Shown: piece by piece, positions 8,061-15,570 of the stretch
Position numbering within the stretch: the stretch's first letter is position 1
How the letters are laid out: every line of letters begins with the position of its first letter
Assembly (NCBI GenBank): GCA_017544665.1
Contig: JAFYDS010000040.1
Location: forward strand, 1 to 32,248
DNA: 32,248 nt
Origin: Clostridia bacterium
GTDB lineage: Bacteria; Bacillota; Clostridia; Oscillospirales; Acutalibacteraceae
Reading direction: 5' to 3'
Made by a program: the position numbers and the translations under genes
Notes under the pieces: model-generated
Seen by the model: only the letters and a program-made list of their open reading frames with translations
Database searches by the model: none
Told to the model about the DNA's origin: nothing

Positions 8061-8091
8061 AGCCGTTCTTTTCAGAACGGCTCTTTTTGTT
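8061..8091. terminator. Bidirectional terminator between ackA and rluA-like gene
   Basis: Perfect 9-bp stem AGCCGTTCT (8061-8069) / AGAACGGCT (8074-8082), loop TTTC, T-run CTTTTTGTTTT on the plus side and a T-rich tract on the minus side. The stop codon and last codons of the minus-strand gene lie inside the hairpin. Confidence 0.85.
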
Positions 8092-8695
8092 TTATTGTCA
8101 TCCGCTCCCCCGTGTCGGGGTGGTCGAACGTCACGCTGCGCGACCAGAGACAGAGGACGTCGCTGTCGTCTTTGGCGCCGTAGCGGCGGTCGCCGACGAC
8201 AGGGTGGCTGCTCGACGCGAACTGAACGCGGATCTGATGGGTGCGCCCGGTATCGAGTAAAACGGCGACCCGCGACGCGGTTTCGGTCTTCTCTTCCACC
8301 TGATAGGACAACCTTGCCGGGCGGACGCCCTTGCGCGGACGCTTGACGACAAAGACCTTGTTGGTCCGCGCGTCCTTGAACAGCAGATCTTCCAACACGC
8401 CGCTTTCCGGTGCAACGTCGCCGTGCACGAGAGCGGCGTAGCGTTTTTCGAGCGTTCCGGCGGCAATCTGGCGGTTCAGCGCCGCGGCGGCAGTCTGCGT
8501 CTTTGCAAAGACCATCACCCCGCCGACGGGCCGGTCCAGCCGGTGGATCGGATAGATCGCGCCGCCCGTCTGCGCTTCCAGCAGCCGGACAAGATCGGGC
8601 TGCGCGCCGTTTGCGCCCTGTGACAGGACGCCGGCAGGCTTGACGCAGCAAAGAATGCTGTCGTCTTCCAATAGAATGGGAATTGTGGGTTGCAT
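8072..8695 (-). CDS. RluA-family RNA pseudouridine synthase
   Basis: A 207-aa enzyme that isomerises uridine to pseudouridine in rRNA or tRNA. The catalytic motif is HRLDRPVGGVMVFAKT (51-66) with Asp54; a second family motif is TGRTHQIRVQF (149-159), followed by HPVVGDRRYG. It lacks the N-terminal S4 domain of RluD-type enzymes, so the target base cannot be named. ATG 8695 is preceded by GAAAGG; an upstream TTG at 8710 is less likely. It follows rny by 46 bp, across the rny terminator, with no visible promoter of its own, so expression may depend on readthrough. Its 3' end overlaps the terminator shared with ackA. Confidence 0.9.
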   Translation of the reverse strand: MQPTIPILLEDDSILCCVKPAGVLSQGANGAQPDLVRLLEAQTGGAIYPIHRLDRPVGGVMVFAKTQTAAAALNRQIAAGTLEKRYAALVHGDVAPESGVLEDLLFKDARTNKVFVVKRPRKGVRPARLSYQVEEKTETASRVAVLLDTGRTHQIRVQFASSSHPVVGDRRYGAKDDSDVLCLWSRSVTFDHPDTGERMTIKQKEPF

Positions 8696-8711
8696 ATCAT
8701 TGCCTTTCAAG

Positions 8712-8737
8712 AAAAAAGGAGCCAGCGGCTCCTTTTT
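8712..8737 (-). terminator. rny terminator
   Basis: GGAGCC (8718-8723) pairs with GGCTCC (8727-8732), extended by A/T pairs; on the minus strand the stem runs into TTTTTTCTTG. The ribosome site of the next gene (GAAAGG) starts at once after the T-run. Confidence 0.8.
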
Positions 8738-8741
8738 GTTT

Positions 8742-10298
8742 TTATTTTGCGTAATCGACAGCTCTTGTCTCGCGGATCATGTTGACCTTGATCTGACCGG
8801 GATATTCCATCTCCTGCTCGATCTTTTCCGCGATCTGGCGGGCGATCAGGACCATCTCTTCGTCCGTGACCTTGTCCGGCTTCACGATCACGCGCACTTC
8901 ACGTCCCGCCTGAATGGCGTAGGCGCTGTCAACGCCGCGGAAGCTCTTGGTGACTTCTTCCAGCTGCTGCAGACGCTTGATGTAGTTCTGCAGATTTTCG
9001 CGCCGTGCGCCGGGACGCGCGGCAGAGATCGCGTCCGCCGCCTGTACGAGGACCGCGACGAGACTGGTCGCTTCCACATCGCCGTGATGTGCGTGGATCG
9101 CGTTGACGACAATGTCGTTTTCCTTATACTTCTTGGCGACTTCAACGCCCAGCTCGATGTGCGAGCCTTCCTGCTCGTGGTCGAGCGCCTTACCGATATC
9201 ATGCAGCAGACCGGCGCGTTTGGCGAGCTTGACATCCACGCCGAGTTCCGACGCCATCAGACCGGCGATATAGGAGACCTCGAGCGAATGGTTGAGAACG
9301 TTCTGTCCGTAGCTCGTGCGGTACTTCAGCCGGCCGAGCAGCTTCACCAGGTCGTTATGGATACCGTTGACGCCTGCGTCGACCACAGCGCGTTCACCCG
9401 CCTGACGGATGGCCTGGTCAACGTCGCGCTTGGCTTTTTCGTGAATCTTTTCAATCAGTGCCGGATGGATACGGCCGTCGGCAATCAGCTTTTCCAGCGT
9501 GATGCGCGCCACCTCGCGGCGGACGGGATCGAACGAAGAGAGCGTGATCGCTTCCGGGGTATCGTCGATGATCAGATCGACGCCGGTGATCTGTTCGAGG
9601 GTACGGATATTGCGGCCCTCGCGGCCGATGATGCGGCCCTTCATTTCGTCATTGGGCAGCGCCACGACGGAGACCGTCGCTTCCGAAACCAGGTCGGAGG
9701 CGCAGCGCTGAATGGCGGTGGTGACGATCTCGCGCGCAAGGGCGTCGGATTCATCGTGGATCTTTTGCTCGAACTCCATGATCTTGACCGCCTTTTCGCG
9801 GGTCAGGGTCTGTTCCAGTTCCTGCAGCAAATAGACTTTGGCTTGTTCTTTCGTATAGCCTGATATTTTTTCAAGCATTTCCAACTGGCTTCTTTTGATG
9901 CTTTCTGCTTCGGTAAGTTGGGCTTCGGCTTTCTTGATCCGGTCGTTCAGCGTTTCGTCCTTTTTCTCAAGGGCGTCCAGCTTCTTGTCAAGGCTTTCTT
10001 CCTTCTGGATCAGCCGGCGTTCCTGACGTTGCACTTCGCTGCGTCTGTCGCGCAGCTCCCGTTCCGTTTCGGTTCTTGTTTTATGGATCTCGTCCTTTGC
10101 TTCCAGAATGGCTTCTTTCTTCTGCGTTTCGGCTTCTCCCACGGCGCGGTTAATGATACGCGTCGCCTCTTCTTCGGCGGAACCGATCAGACCTTCCGCG
10201 GTCTTTTTCCGGTGGCTTCCGCCTAATACGAAACCGAGCAATCCGAACACCACTGCGCAAACGACGGCAACGATGAGGGTGATTATCCAATTATCCAA
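8742..10298 (-). CDS. rny: Ribonuclease Y
   Basis: A 518-aa membrane-anchored endoribonuclease that starts mRNA decay in Bacillota. Domains in order: N-terminal membrane helix (4-26), long coiled coil (~30-180), KH domain with GRIIGREGR (221-229), and HD domain with NHSLE (336-340), [12 protein letters not shown] (His366, Asp367) and HAHHGD. Length is the family norm (about 520). Start codon is TTG at 10298, 10 nt after AGGAGG, in good agreement with the family N-terminus. Strong promoter TTGACA-N17-TAATAT about 110 bp upstream and a terminator directly downstream; the small pseudouridine synthase gene follows. Confidence 0.96.
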   Translation of the reverse strand: MDNWIITLIVAVVCAVVFGLLGFVLGGSHRKKTAEGLIGSAEEEATRIINRAVGEAETQKKEAILEAKDEIHKTRTETERELRDRRSEVQRQERRLIQKEESLDKKLDALEKKDETLNDRIKKAEAQLTEAESIKRSQLEMLEKISGYTKEQAKVYLLQELEQTLTREKAVKIMEFEQKIHDESDALAREIVTTAIQRCASDLVSEATVSVVALPNDEMKGRIIGREGRNIRTLEQITGVDLIIDDTPEAITLSSFDPVRREVARITLEKLIADGRIHPALIEKIHEKAKRDVDQAIRQAGERAVVDAGVNGIHNDLVKLLGRLKYRTSYGQNVLNHSLEVSYIAGLMASELGVDVKLAKRAGLLHDIGKALDHEQEGSHIELGVEVAKKYKENDIVVNAIHAHHGDVEATSLVAVLVQAADAISAARPGARRENLQNYIKRLQQLEEVTKSFRGVDSAYAIQAGREVRVIVKPDKVTDEEMVLIARQIAEKIEQEMEYPGQIKVNMIRETRAVDYAK

Positions 10299-10408
10299 AG
10301 TAGCAGCACCTCCTTTTTTCTGTATTTTTTGGGGTTATCGGTTGTTCAAAAAATCATCAAAAGAGGATCCTGTTGTTACTTGAAGGTTGTTATAAAGCTA
10401 TCTTATTT

Positions 10409-10437
10409 ATATTAAACCAAAAAAACAATTCTGTCAA
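10409..10437 (-). promoter_or_regulatory. rny promoter
   Basis: Minus strand TTGACA (+ 10432-10437), 17-bp spacer, TAATAT (+ 10409-10414). The leader of about 105 nt up to the TTG start shows no strong hairpin. Confidence 0.8.
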
Positions 10438-10492
10438 GTAATTTTCTTGCATCCTTTTTTAAAAATTCTTTTTCGGAAAAAGCGATCTTGAA

Positions 10493-10522
10493 GAAAAAGC
10501 ACTGCGTTTGACGCAGTGCTTT
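10493..10522 (-). terminator. Terminator of the anchored exported protein gene
   Basis: 12-bp perfect stem AAAGCACTGCGT (10496-10507) / ACGCAGTGCTTT (10511-10522), continuing into TTTTTCTTC on the minus strand. Confidence 0.85.
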
Positions 10523-10532
10523 CACTTAAAGA

Positions 10533-12380
10533 TTATTCGTCATCGTGTTCATCAACGGTTTCGGACACAGCTTCTGTCTCCGGCGCGTCAAGCGGGGAAC
10601 CGCTCTTCTTTCTGCGGGAGAAGAAGTAGCCGAGCAGACCGCCCAGCGCGACGATGCCGGTGGGCGCAGCGACGATCTGCGGATGCTCCATGATGGCTTG
10701 TCCCGTCCGGACGACCAAAGAGGACGCGTGGTTCTCATCGGTGCTGGAAAGGTCGTCCAGCAGGCTCTTGGAAACCGCTGTCTCGTCTTCCGGATAGGTC
10801 TCATCGATCAGCTGGCCGAGGTAGTTGTAATCGGCGTTGTTGCCGTCAGAGGAGGCCTGATCAGCGCCGGGCACGTCGCCGTAGGTCGTCAGCACGTCGG
10901 CGCCCAACGCGGGCGTCTGCACCGGCATGGTGTGGAAGATGCTGCCCTGCGGCTGCTGCGCGGCATAGGCAGCGACCTGGGCCGTCAGGTTTTCCGTGTT
11001 TTCGCCTTCCGTGGCGCTCACGTGGTCAACCAAGGATTGGAAGTCATTGAGAATGTCACTGCTGTTGACGTTGCCTTCGGTGCGCACAACATGGAAGAAG
11101 TAGGTTGCTTCCTCCGCCGGATGGATGCCGTCGTCATAGCGGGAAACCAGCTGCACCTCCTGCGAGATCCGTTCCGGATCGATCGCGGCGTAGGTCGTGC
11201 CGGCGGGCTTGAGTTCCTTGCCGTTGAGGAAGAGCGTCACGTCTTCGTTCTTGCCGCCGAGCTGCGCCGCAAGCGCAAACGGCGTGAACCAAAGCTGCGT
11301 GCAGTCCGCGGGGATCAGCAGATCATAGCTGAATACGTCGGAATAGAATTCCTGATCGAGTTCGAAGCAGCCGGCTGCGCAGGCAGTTTCAAACAGCTGC
11401 TGGCAGGTGGCTTCAGGCGCATAGGCAGCCTCTTTGCTGTCGAGCATGGCGGTCAGAACCACCTTCTGCACGGCAAGCGGATCGCCGCTTGCATCCGCAG
11501 CGGCCAGCTTTGCCGGGCTCACGTGGATATCGTCATAGATCTTGTCGAAAATGGACGCATAGTAGGCATAATCCACGTAATCGCGCTGCGCGGCGGAGGT
11601 TTTTTCATAAGGCGTCATCGGCACTTCATAGTTGTTCGACGCGGCGGTGAGCACCTTGGACCAGTGGAACACTTCGCTGTTGGAGGGATTCTCACTGATC
11701 GGAATCTCCGGGAACTCCTCGACATGCGTCTTGGCCGCCTGCACTGCAAGGCCGTTCACGGTGTTGACGCCGGAGGGCAGGAAAACGTCCATCAGTTCGC
11801 TGACCAGCGCCACCTCGGCGCCTTCCAGCGTGGTACCCTTGGGCAGCGTGACGTTCTTCTCATAGAGCACGTAGGGGGCGTTGTATTTGAGCGCGGCGTA
11901 GACGCCGGCGATCTCTGCGTTTTCGGTAGCGGTCGGGTTGGTGGGAACGGCGATGCCGTAATCGGACAGATAGGATTTCATTTCGGGCGTCTTGTCGGTC
12001 ATGCCCATGACTGTGACCATATAGTAGAACGCGTTGATCAATTCGTCATACGCCGAACCGACGGTTTCTTCGTTGAGGTCATGCAGGGTCTTGTAGCGAT
12101 CCACCTCGCCGCAGAAGCTCTCATAGGTTTCGCTGTAGGGGTAGTCGGGCTTCGGCGTCGGCTTTACCGCTGTAAGCGCAGTGGAGCCGTCGCGGATGAT
12201 CAGATTATCGAGCCAGGCCTTGCTGTAGTTCGTAGTTGCAAACTGGGTGTGGCCGGGCAAAACTTCATAACTGCCGTCGTTCACGTTCACATTGATCGCA
12301 AAAGAAGACAAGGGCATAACGGCAAAGCAGCCGATCAGAACAATCAGAACAAACGCAAGAATCGGTTTCTTCATTTTCAA
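10533..12380 (-). CDS. Exported, C-terminally membrane-anchored protein, unknown
   Basis: About 615 aa. An N-terminal signal peptide (MKKPILAFVLIVLIGCFAVM) is followed by a ~540-aa extracellular part with no family I recognise. Residues ~385-440 look like a small beta-sandwich (VTLFLNGKELKP, EEATYFFHVVR). A C-terminal membrane helix (IVALGGLLGYFF) is followed by RRKK and an acidic cytoplasmic tail of ~25 residues (DAPETEAVSETVDEHDDE). No LPXTG sorting motif is present. The likely start is TTG 12380, 10 nt after AGGAGG; ATG 12374 is possible but 16 nt away. Monocistronic, with a strong promoter and its own terminator. Topology suggests a surface protein tethered to the membrane; function is unknown. 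Confidence 0.8.
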   Translation of the reverse strand: MKMKKPILAFVLIVLIGCFAVMPLSSFAINVNVNDGSYEVLPGHTQFATTNYSKAWLDNLIIRDGSTALTAVKPTPKPDYPYSETYESFCGEVDRYKTLHDLNEETVGSAYDELINAFYYMVTVMGMTDKTPEMKSYLSDYGIAVPTNPTATENAEIAGVYAALKYNAPYVLYEKNVTLPKGTTLEGAEVALVSELMDVFLPSGVNTVNGLAVQAAKTHVEEFPEIPISENPSNSEVFHWSKVLTAASNNYEVPMTPYEKTSAAQRDYVDYAYYASIFDKIYDDIHVSPAKLAAADASGDPLAVQKVVLTAMLDSKEAAYAPEATCQQLFETACAAGCFELDQEFYSDVFSYDLLIPADCTQLWFTPFALAAQLGGKNEDVTLFLNGKELKPAGTTYAAIDPERISQEVQLVSRYDDGIHPAEEATYFFHVVRTEGNVNSSDILNDFQSLVDHVSATEGENTENLTAQVAAYAAQQPQGSIFHTMPVQTPALGADVLTTYGDVPGADQASSDGNNADYNYLGQLIDETYPEDETAVSKSLLDDLSSTDENHASSLVVRTGQAIMEHPQIVAAPTGIVALGGLLGYFFSRRKKSGSPLDAPETEAVSETVDEHDDE

Positions 12381-12454
12381 GGGGATACATCCTCCTTCTC
12401 CGAAATCTATATATAGAACACAAGAATCCATACTAATCTATTATCATACAATAT

Positions 12455-12483
12455 ACTATACAACGAAACCGGAAACTTGTCAA
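12455..12483 (-). promoter_or_regulatory. Promoter of the anchored exported protein gene
   Basis: Minus strand TTGACA (+ 12478-12483), 17-bp spacer, TATAGT (+ 12455-12460). Near-consensus, so probably well expressed. Confidence 0.8.
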
Positions 12484-12555
12484 TTGTTTTTTTCTTCTTT
12501 TTTTAACAAATTTATGAAGAATTATTTGCTTCGATTATATTTTTCCGTCAAAGAA

Positions 12556-13932
12556 TTATTTCTCTGTTTTTGTCTTGCCCGCAACGCGTTCGAGCACCTT
12601 GCGGTACGGCAGCGTCATCCCTTCGGTCATCTTGCCGCCCGCCTTTTTGCGCAGCGTTTCGCTGCCCATCAGCGCGCCCACGGCATACATGCCGACGATG
12701 CGTCCTTTTTTCTTCTGCGGAAAATCATAGAAGCCGTGTTCCTTATAAAATTTATGGTCCGCCTTCATCAGTCCCTGCATCTGATAGATCAGGTCGCGGA
12801 AAATCTTCAGACCGCCGACGCCGTAGAAATTCTGTGGCTGTTCATAGCGGTGATCGAGCGCGTAGGTCAGGCGCAGCGCAAGCGATTCCAGCGCGGCGTC
12901 CGGGTCCTGCTCGTCGGTCGCGATCGCGGCGAGATGGTTGCCGCCGACCTCGGCGCGCGCCTCCATCACCAGCCGGAGGTTATCCTCTTTCGCAAGGTCG
13001 CCGTGGACGATATAGCCGACAGGCTTGCCCATGGTGACGGTGCGGTGCCCGTTGCAGAACTGCCGGTCGTCATAGAGCTTCATGCGGTAACCCATCGAGT
13101 GATCCTTGATCGTATAGGCATAGACGATGGCGTCCGCGCTCTGGATATGCGTACGAAGATAATCGTCAAAACCGTCCTTGTAGAAGCATTTGCCGGTCGA
13201 TGCGCAGGAGAAGCAGCCGATGCAGCCGCCCTTGAACGGAAACTGCTGCAGATCGACGATCTCACTTTCATACGGCAGCAGCGACGCGAACCGGTCGATC
13301 ATCGCGGCGAGCGGCGCGTTCTGTGCTTCGTCCGTACCGGAGTCGGTCACGATCACGATCTTGCCGGGCTTTTTATCGGCGACGGGCTGTGCCGACACCT
13401 GTTTCAGCGGGACGGACGGCGCGGGCGTCGTCCGTTTCGGCGCGGGCATATAAAGCCCGTGTTCCACCTGCCAGCGGACATAGCTGAAGAAATCGAGCGC
13501 CTCTTTTTGTCCCTTTTCACGCAGCAGGTCGTCCATATCCGCCGAAAGCCCTTCGAGATAGCGCAGACCGAGATCGTAGCAGTTCTGCTCCAGAAAGCGA
13601 TGAGCGGTCATGTCATAAAAGTGCTTCGACGTGCTGATCTGCGTCGCGTAGGTGTTGGAAAAGTCGATCCCGCTTTCCTTCATCAGCTCGACAAAGCGGT
13701 GCAGCTGCGCGGGCACGAGGAAGGTATAGACCGGGTAGCTGAACAAGATCAGGTCGGCGCTTTGCAGCGCGGCGGCGCAGTCGGAAAAATCGCGTTCCAT
13801 CTTTTTGATGTACTGCCCGACATGCAGCACGTCGAACGTGCAGTCAGGGAAGAACTGCTCGATATAGCGGACCGTAAAGAGCGTGATGCTGTCTTTTCCC
13901 GCCGGGGAACCGTTTAAGACAAGAACTTTCAT
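12556..13932 (-). CDS. Tandem flavodoxin-fold NAD(P)H-dependent oxidoreductase
   Basis: A 458-aa protein with two flavodoxin/FMN-reductase-like halves. The first begins MKVLVLNGSPAGKDSIT (FMN phosphate loop) and has ILFSYPVYTFLVPAQLHRF (~62-80). After a Pro-rich linker (~165-190) the second starts GKIVIVTDSGTDE (190-202) and carries the cysteine motif GCIGCFSCASTGKC (Cys237, 240, 243, 249) and YKDGFDDYL, typical of WrbA/iron-sulfur flavoprotein-like reductases. Usual relatives have one such domain (about 180-250 aa), so this is a duplication or fusion. Its ATG overlaps the GNAT stop as ATGA, so it is translationally coupled and second in the operon. Substrate unknown. No clear terminator follows. 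Confidence 0.8.
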   Translation of the reverse strand: MKVLVLNGSPAGKDSITLFTVRYIEQFFPDCTFDVLHVGQYIKKMERDFSDCAAALQSADLILFSYPVYTFLVPAQLHRFVELMKESGIDFSNTYATQISTSKHFYDMTAHRFLEQNCYDLGLRYLEGLSADMDDLLREKGQKEALDFFSYVRWQVEHGLYMPAPKRTTPAPSVPLKQVSAQPVADKKPGKIVIVTDSGTDEAQNAPLAAMIDRFASLLPYESEIVDLQQFPFKGGCIGCFSCASTGKCFYKDGFDDYLRTHIQSADAIVYAYTIKDHSMGYRMKLYDDRQFCNGHRTVTMGKPVGYIVHGDLAKEDNLRLVMEARAEVGGNHLAAIATDEQDPDAALESLALRLTYALDHRYEQPQNFYGVGGLKIFRDLIYQMQGLMKADHKFYKEHGFYDFPQKKKGRIVGMYAVGALMGSETLRKKAGGKMTEGMTLPYRKVLERVAGKTKTEK

Positions 13933-14546
13933 GGGGTACCTCCAGATTTTTCGTTTTGATAAAGCATATAGCTGTGGGTAATGTTGCCTTTTTCATAGCG
14001 GTCGGTGCGGAACGTCTCGAAGCCGAGGCGGCGGTAGAACAGCACGTTCTGCTCGTCCTGCGCCTCCAGTCCGCAGGAGAGACCCTGCGCCGTGAGGTCG
14101 GCGATCCCCTGCCGGATCAGAGAAGCGGCGATCCCCTGCCCCTGATGCTCCGGCGCGACGAAAACGGGCGAAATAATCCACGTTTTCTCGTCGAACGCCT
14201 TGACGTCAAGCGGGCCGTAGGCGGCAAGCGTCCGCAGCGTGTTTGGCCAGAACCAGTAGAGATACAGCCAGTCGGGGCACTTCAGAAAATCGAGGACGCC
14301 GTATTCGTTATGCGCCTTCCGCCAGACGCACAGACCGCGGTTTTCGTCGTCGATATAGAAATAATCCGTCCCGTTCGAGGTGTTCAGCCGCTCCATCATA
14401 AAATGGGAAACGAACTTTTCTCGCCGCTTCGGGTTCTTCGTGGCGTAAACGTGGACGGGGTCGTTCACATAAGCGCGTCCCGCCATTTCCGCGAAGAAAC
14501 GCAGCTCTTTTTTCGTTAGCTTTTCGCCGGGTCTGATGATCCGCAT
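13929..14546 (-). CDS. GNAT-family N-acetyltransferase
   Basis: A 205-aa acetyl-CoA-dependent acetyltransferase. Motif A is VFVAPEHQGQGIAASLIRQG (~129-147) with the Q/R-x-x-G-x-G acetyl-CoA loop at 135-138 (HQGQG); motif B region is NVLFYRRLGFETF. ATG 14546 is chosen because the coding pattern and an AGGGG site begin there; upstream codons run into the promoter. First gene of an operon with the tandem flavodoxin protein. Acceptor substrate cannot be told from sequence. Confidence 0.87.
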   Translation of the reverse strand: MRIIRPGEKLTKKELRFFAEMAGRAYVNDPVHVYATKNPKRREKFVSHFMMERLNTSNGTDYFYIDDENRGLCVWRKAHNEYGVLDFLKCPDWLYLYWFWPNTLRTLAAYGPLDVKAFDEKTWIISPVFVAPEHQGQGIAASLIRQGIADLTAQGLSCGLEAQDEQNVLFYRRLGFETFRTDRYEKGNITHSYMLYQNEKSGGTP

Positions 14547-14579
14547 CGGCGTTTTTCCCCTCTCTTTTTTCTTAATAAG

Positions 14580-14608
14580 ATTATAATATAACCGCAGCGG
14601 AAAGTCAA
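14580..14608 (-). promoter_or_regulatory. GNAT operon promoter
   Basis: Minus strand TTGACT (+ 14603-14608), 17-bp spacer, TATAAT (+ 14580-14585). Its -35 lies 2 bp from the -35 of the divergent hydrolase promoter. Confidence 0.8.
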
Positions 14609-14610
14609 GG

Positions 14611-14639
14611 TTGCTTTTTTGTGCCGGATGTGGCATAAT
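14611..14639 (+). promoter_or_regulatory. Promoter of the exported hydrolase
   Basis: TTGCTT (14611-14616), 17-bp spacer, CATAAT (14634-14639) preceded by TGG. Back to back with the GNAT promoter. Confidence 0.65.
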
Positions 14640-14662
14640 AGCCTTGGAAAGGGAGATGTCTT

Positions 14663-15493
14663 ATGAAACGGTTCGTCCATTTTGTCTTGATTTTGTCCAC
14701 GATCTGCAGCGGGATCGCCGCCCAGATCGACTTTGTCTTTCAGCCGGCGAAGTACAACGCGATCACGCTCGACACGTCGAATCTGCCAACGCCGGTTACG
14801 GAACCGCGCGTGGACACCTTCGTGCAGCTTGAGGACGTGAAGATGCACTATCAGGTTTACGGCGAAATCAAGCCGCCGCTGATCCTCATCCACGGCAACG
14901 GCGGCAGCGTCAAGTCGCTGCGCGAAGCGGCGCAGTATCTCGCCAACGATTTCACCGTCTATCTCCCCGAAAGCCGCTGTCACGGGCAAAGCAGCGACCC
15001 GGGCGTCATCACCTATGAACTGATGGCGAAGGACTTTATGCAGTTCATCGAAGCGATGGGGCTCAAAAAGCCGGTCATTATGGGGCACAGCGACGGCGCG
15101 ATCAACGCGATCCAGCTCGCCGCGGACTACCCCGACGTCCCCGGCGCGATTATCGCCTGCGGCGCGAACTCCAACCCCGACACGTTCAAGCCCTATTTCC
15201 CGTTCGGCGTGTGGGTCAAGAATATCTTTGAAAAAGACAAGCTCAACGATCTGATGCTGACCCTCCCCGATTTCACAGAGGAGTATCTTGCACAGATCAC
15301 CTGCCCGACCTACGTCGTCAGCGGGCAGTACGATATCATGTGGCTGACCGACACGGTCTATCTCTACGAAGCGATCAAAGGCAGCGACATGGCGGTCATC
15401 CGCCGCGCGGACCACAGCTCGTATATGTCACAAGACGGCAAGTGGGCATATGTGCTTGCAACAGACTGGCTCAAAGCGAAAGATTTGCTGTAA
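14663..15493 (+). CDS. Exported or membrane-anchored alpha/beta hydrolase
   Basis: A 276-aa alpha/beta-fold hydrolase. The N-terminus (MKRFVHFVLILSTICSGIAA) is a signal peptide or anchor. Oxyanion motif LILIHGNGG (74-81), nucleophile elbow GHSDG with Ser143, acid Asp224 in VSGQYDI and His251 in ADHSSYM give a complete triad. The substrate is unknown: esterases, lipases and C-C hydrolases share the pattern. AAAGGGAG precedes ATG 14663. Monocistronic; a heptamer repeat and a bidirectional terminator follow the stop. Confidence 0.87.
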   Translation: MKRFVHFVLILSTICSGIAAQIDFVFQPAKYNAITLDTSNLPTPVTEPRVDTFVQLEDVKMHYQVYGEIKPPLILIHGNGGSVKSLREAAQYLANDFTVYLPESRCHGQSSDPGVITYELMAKDFMQFIEAMGLKKPVIMGHSDGAINAIQLAADYPDVPGAIIACGANSNPDTFKPYFPFGVWVKNIFEKDKLNDLMLTLPDFTEEYLAQITCPTYVVSGQYDIMWLTDTVYLYEAIKGSDMAVIRRADHSSYMSQDGKWAYVLATDWLKAKDLL

Positions 15494-15496
15494 TCC

Positions 15497-15519
15497 AGTC
15501 ATTAGTCGTTAGTCAATAG
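15497..15519. repeat. Heptamer tandem repeat after the hydrolase stop codon
   Basis: Three 7-bp units AGTCATT, AGTCGTT, AGTCAAT then AG, lying between the stop codon (15491-15493) and the terminator stem starting at 15521. Confidence 0.8.
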
Positions 15520-15520
15520 C

Positions 15521-15547
15521 AAAAGCCGCCCGTTGGCGGCTTTTTTT
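15521..15547. terminator. Bidirectional terminator, hydrolase / PL8 lyase
   Basis: GCCGCC (15525-15530), loop CGTT, GGCGGC (15535-15540), flanked by AAAA and a 7-T run; works on both strands for the converging genes. Confidence 0.88.
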
Positions 15548-15570
15548 AGTGGCTGGTGGTTCGTGCACAG

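Noticed and set aside
6798..8651. 617-codon minus-strand frame across ackA and into the rluA-like gene
   Set aside because: Arg-rich antisense translation of two well supported genes; no start signal.
8640..9863. Long plus-strand open frame opposite rny
   Set aside because: Shadow of the RNase Y gene: no ribosome site, odd composition (His/Asp/Arg-rich), no family likeness.
10533..10700. LPXTG-type sortase signal at the C-terminus
   Set aside because: Helix and basic residues are present but no LPxTG-like pentapeptide precedes the helix, and a 25-residue tail follows.
12370..12431. Upstream ATG 12431 as start of the anchored exported protein
   Set aside because: No ribosome site before it, and it would put ~17 residues ahead of a clean signal peptide; AGGAGG points to TTG 12380 or ATG 12374.
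12517..12561. 11-bp direct repeat AAGAATTATTT (12517 and 12551) near the flavodoxin gene end
   Set aside because: AT-rich and only two copies; likely chance, no terminator or element boundary associated.
12292..13917. 541-codon plus-strand frame opposite the flavodoxin gene
   Set aside because: Starts inside another gene and has no ribosome site; the minus-strand flavodoxin gene explains the frame.
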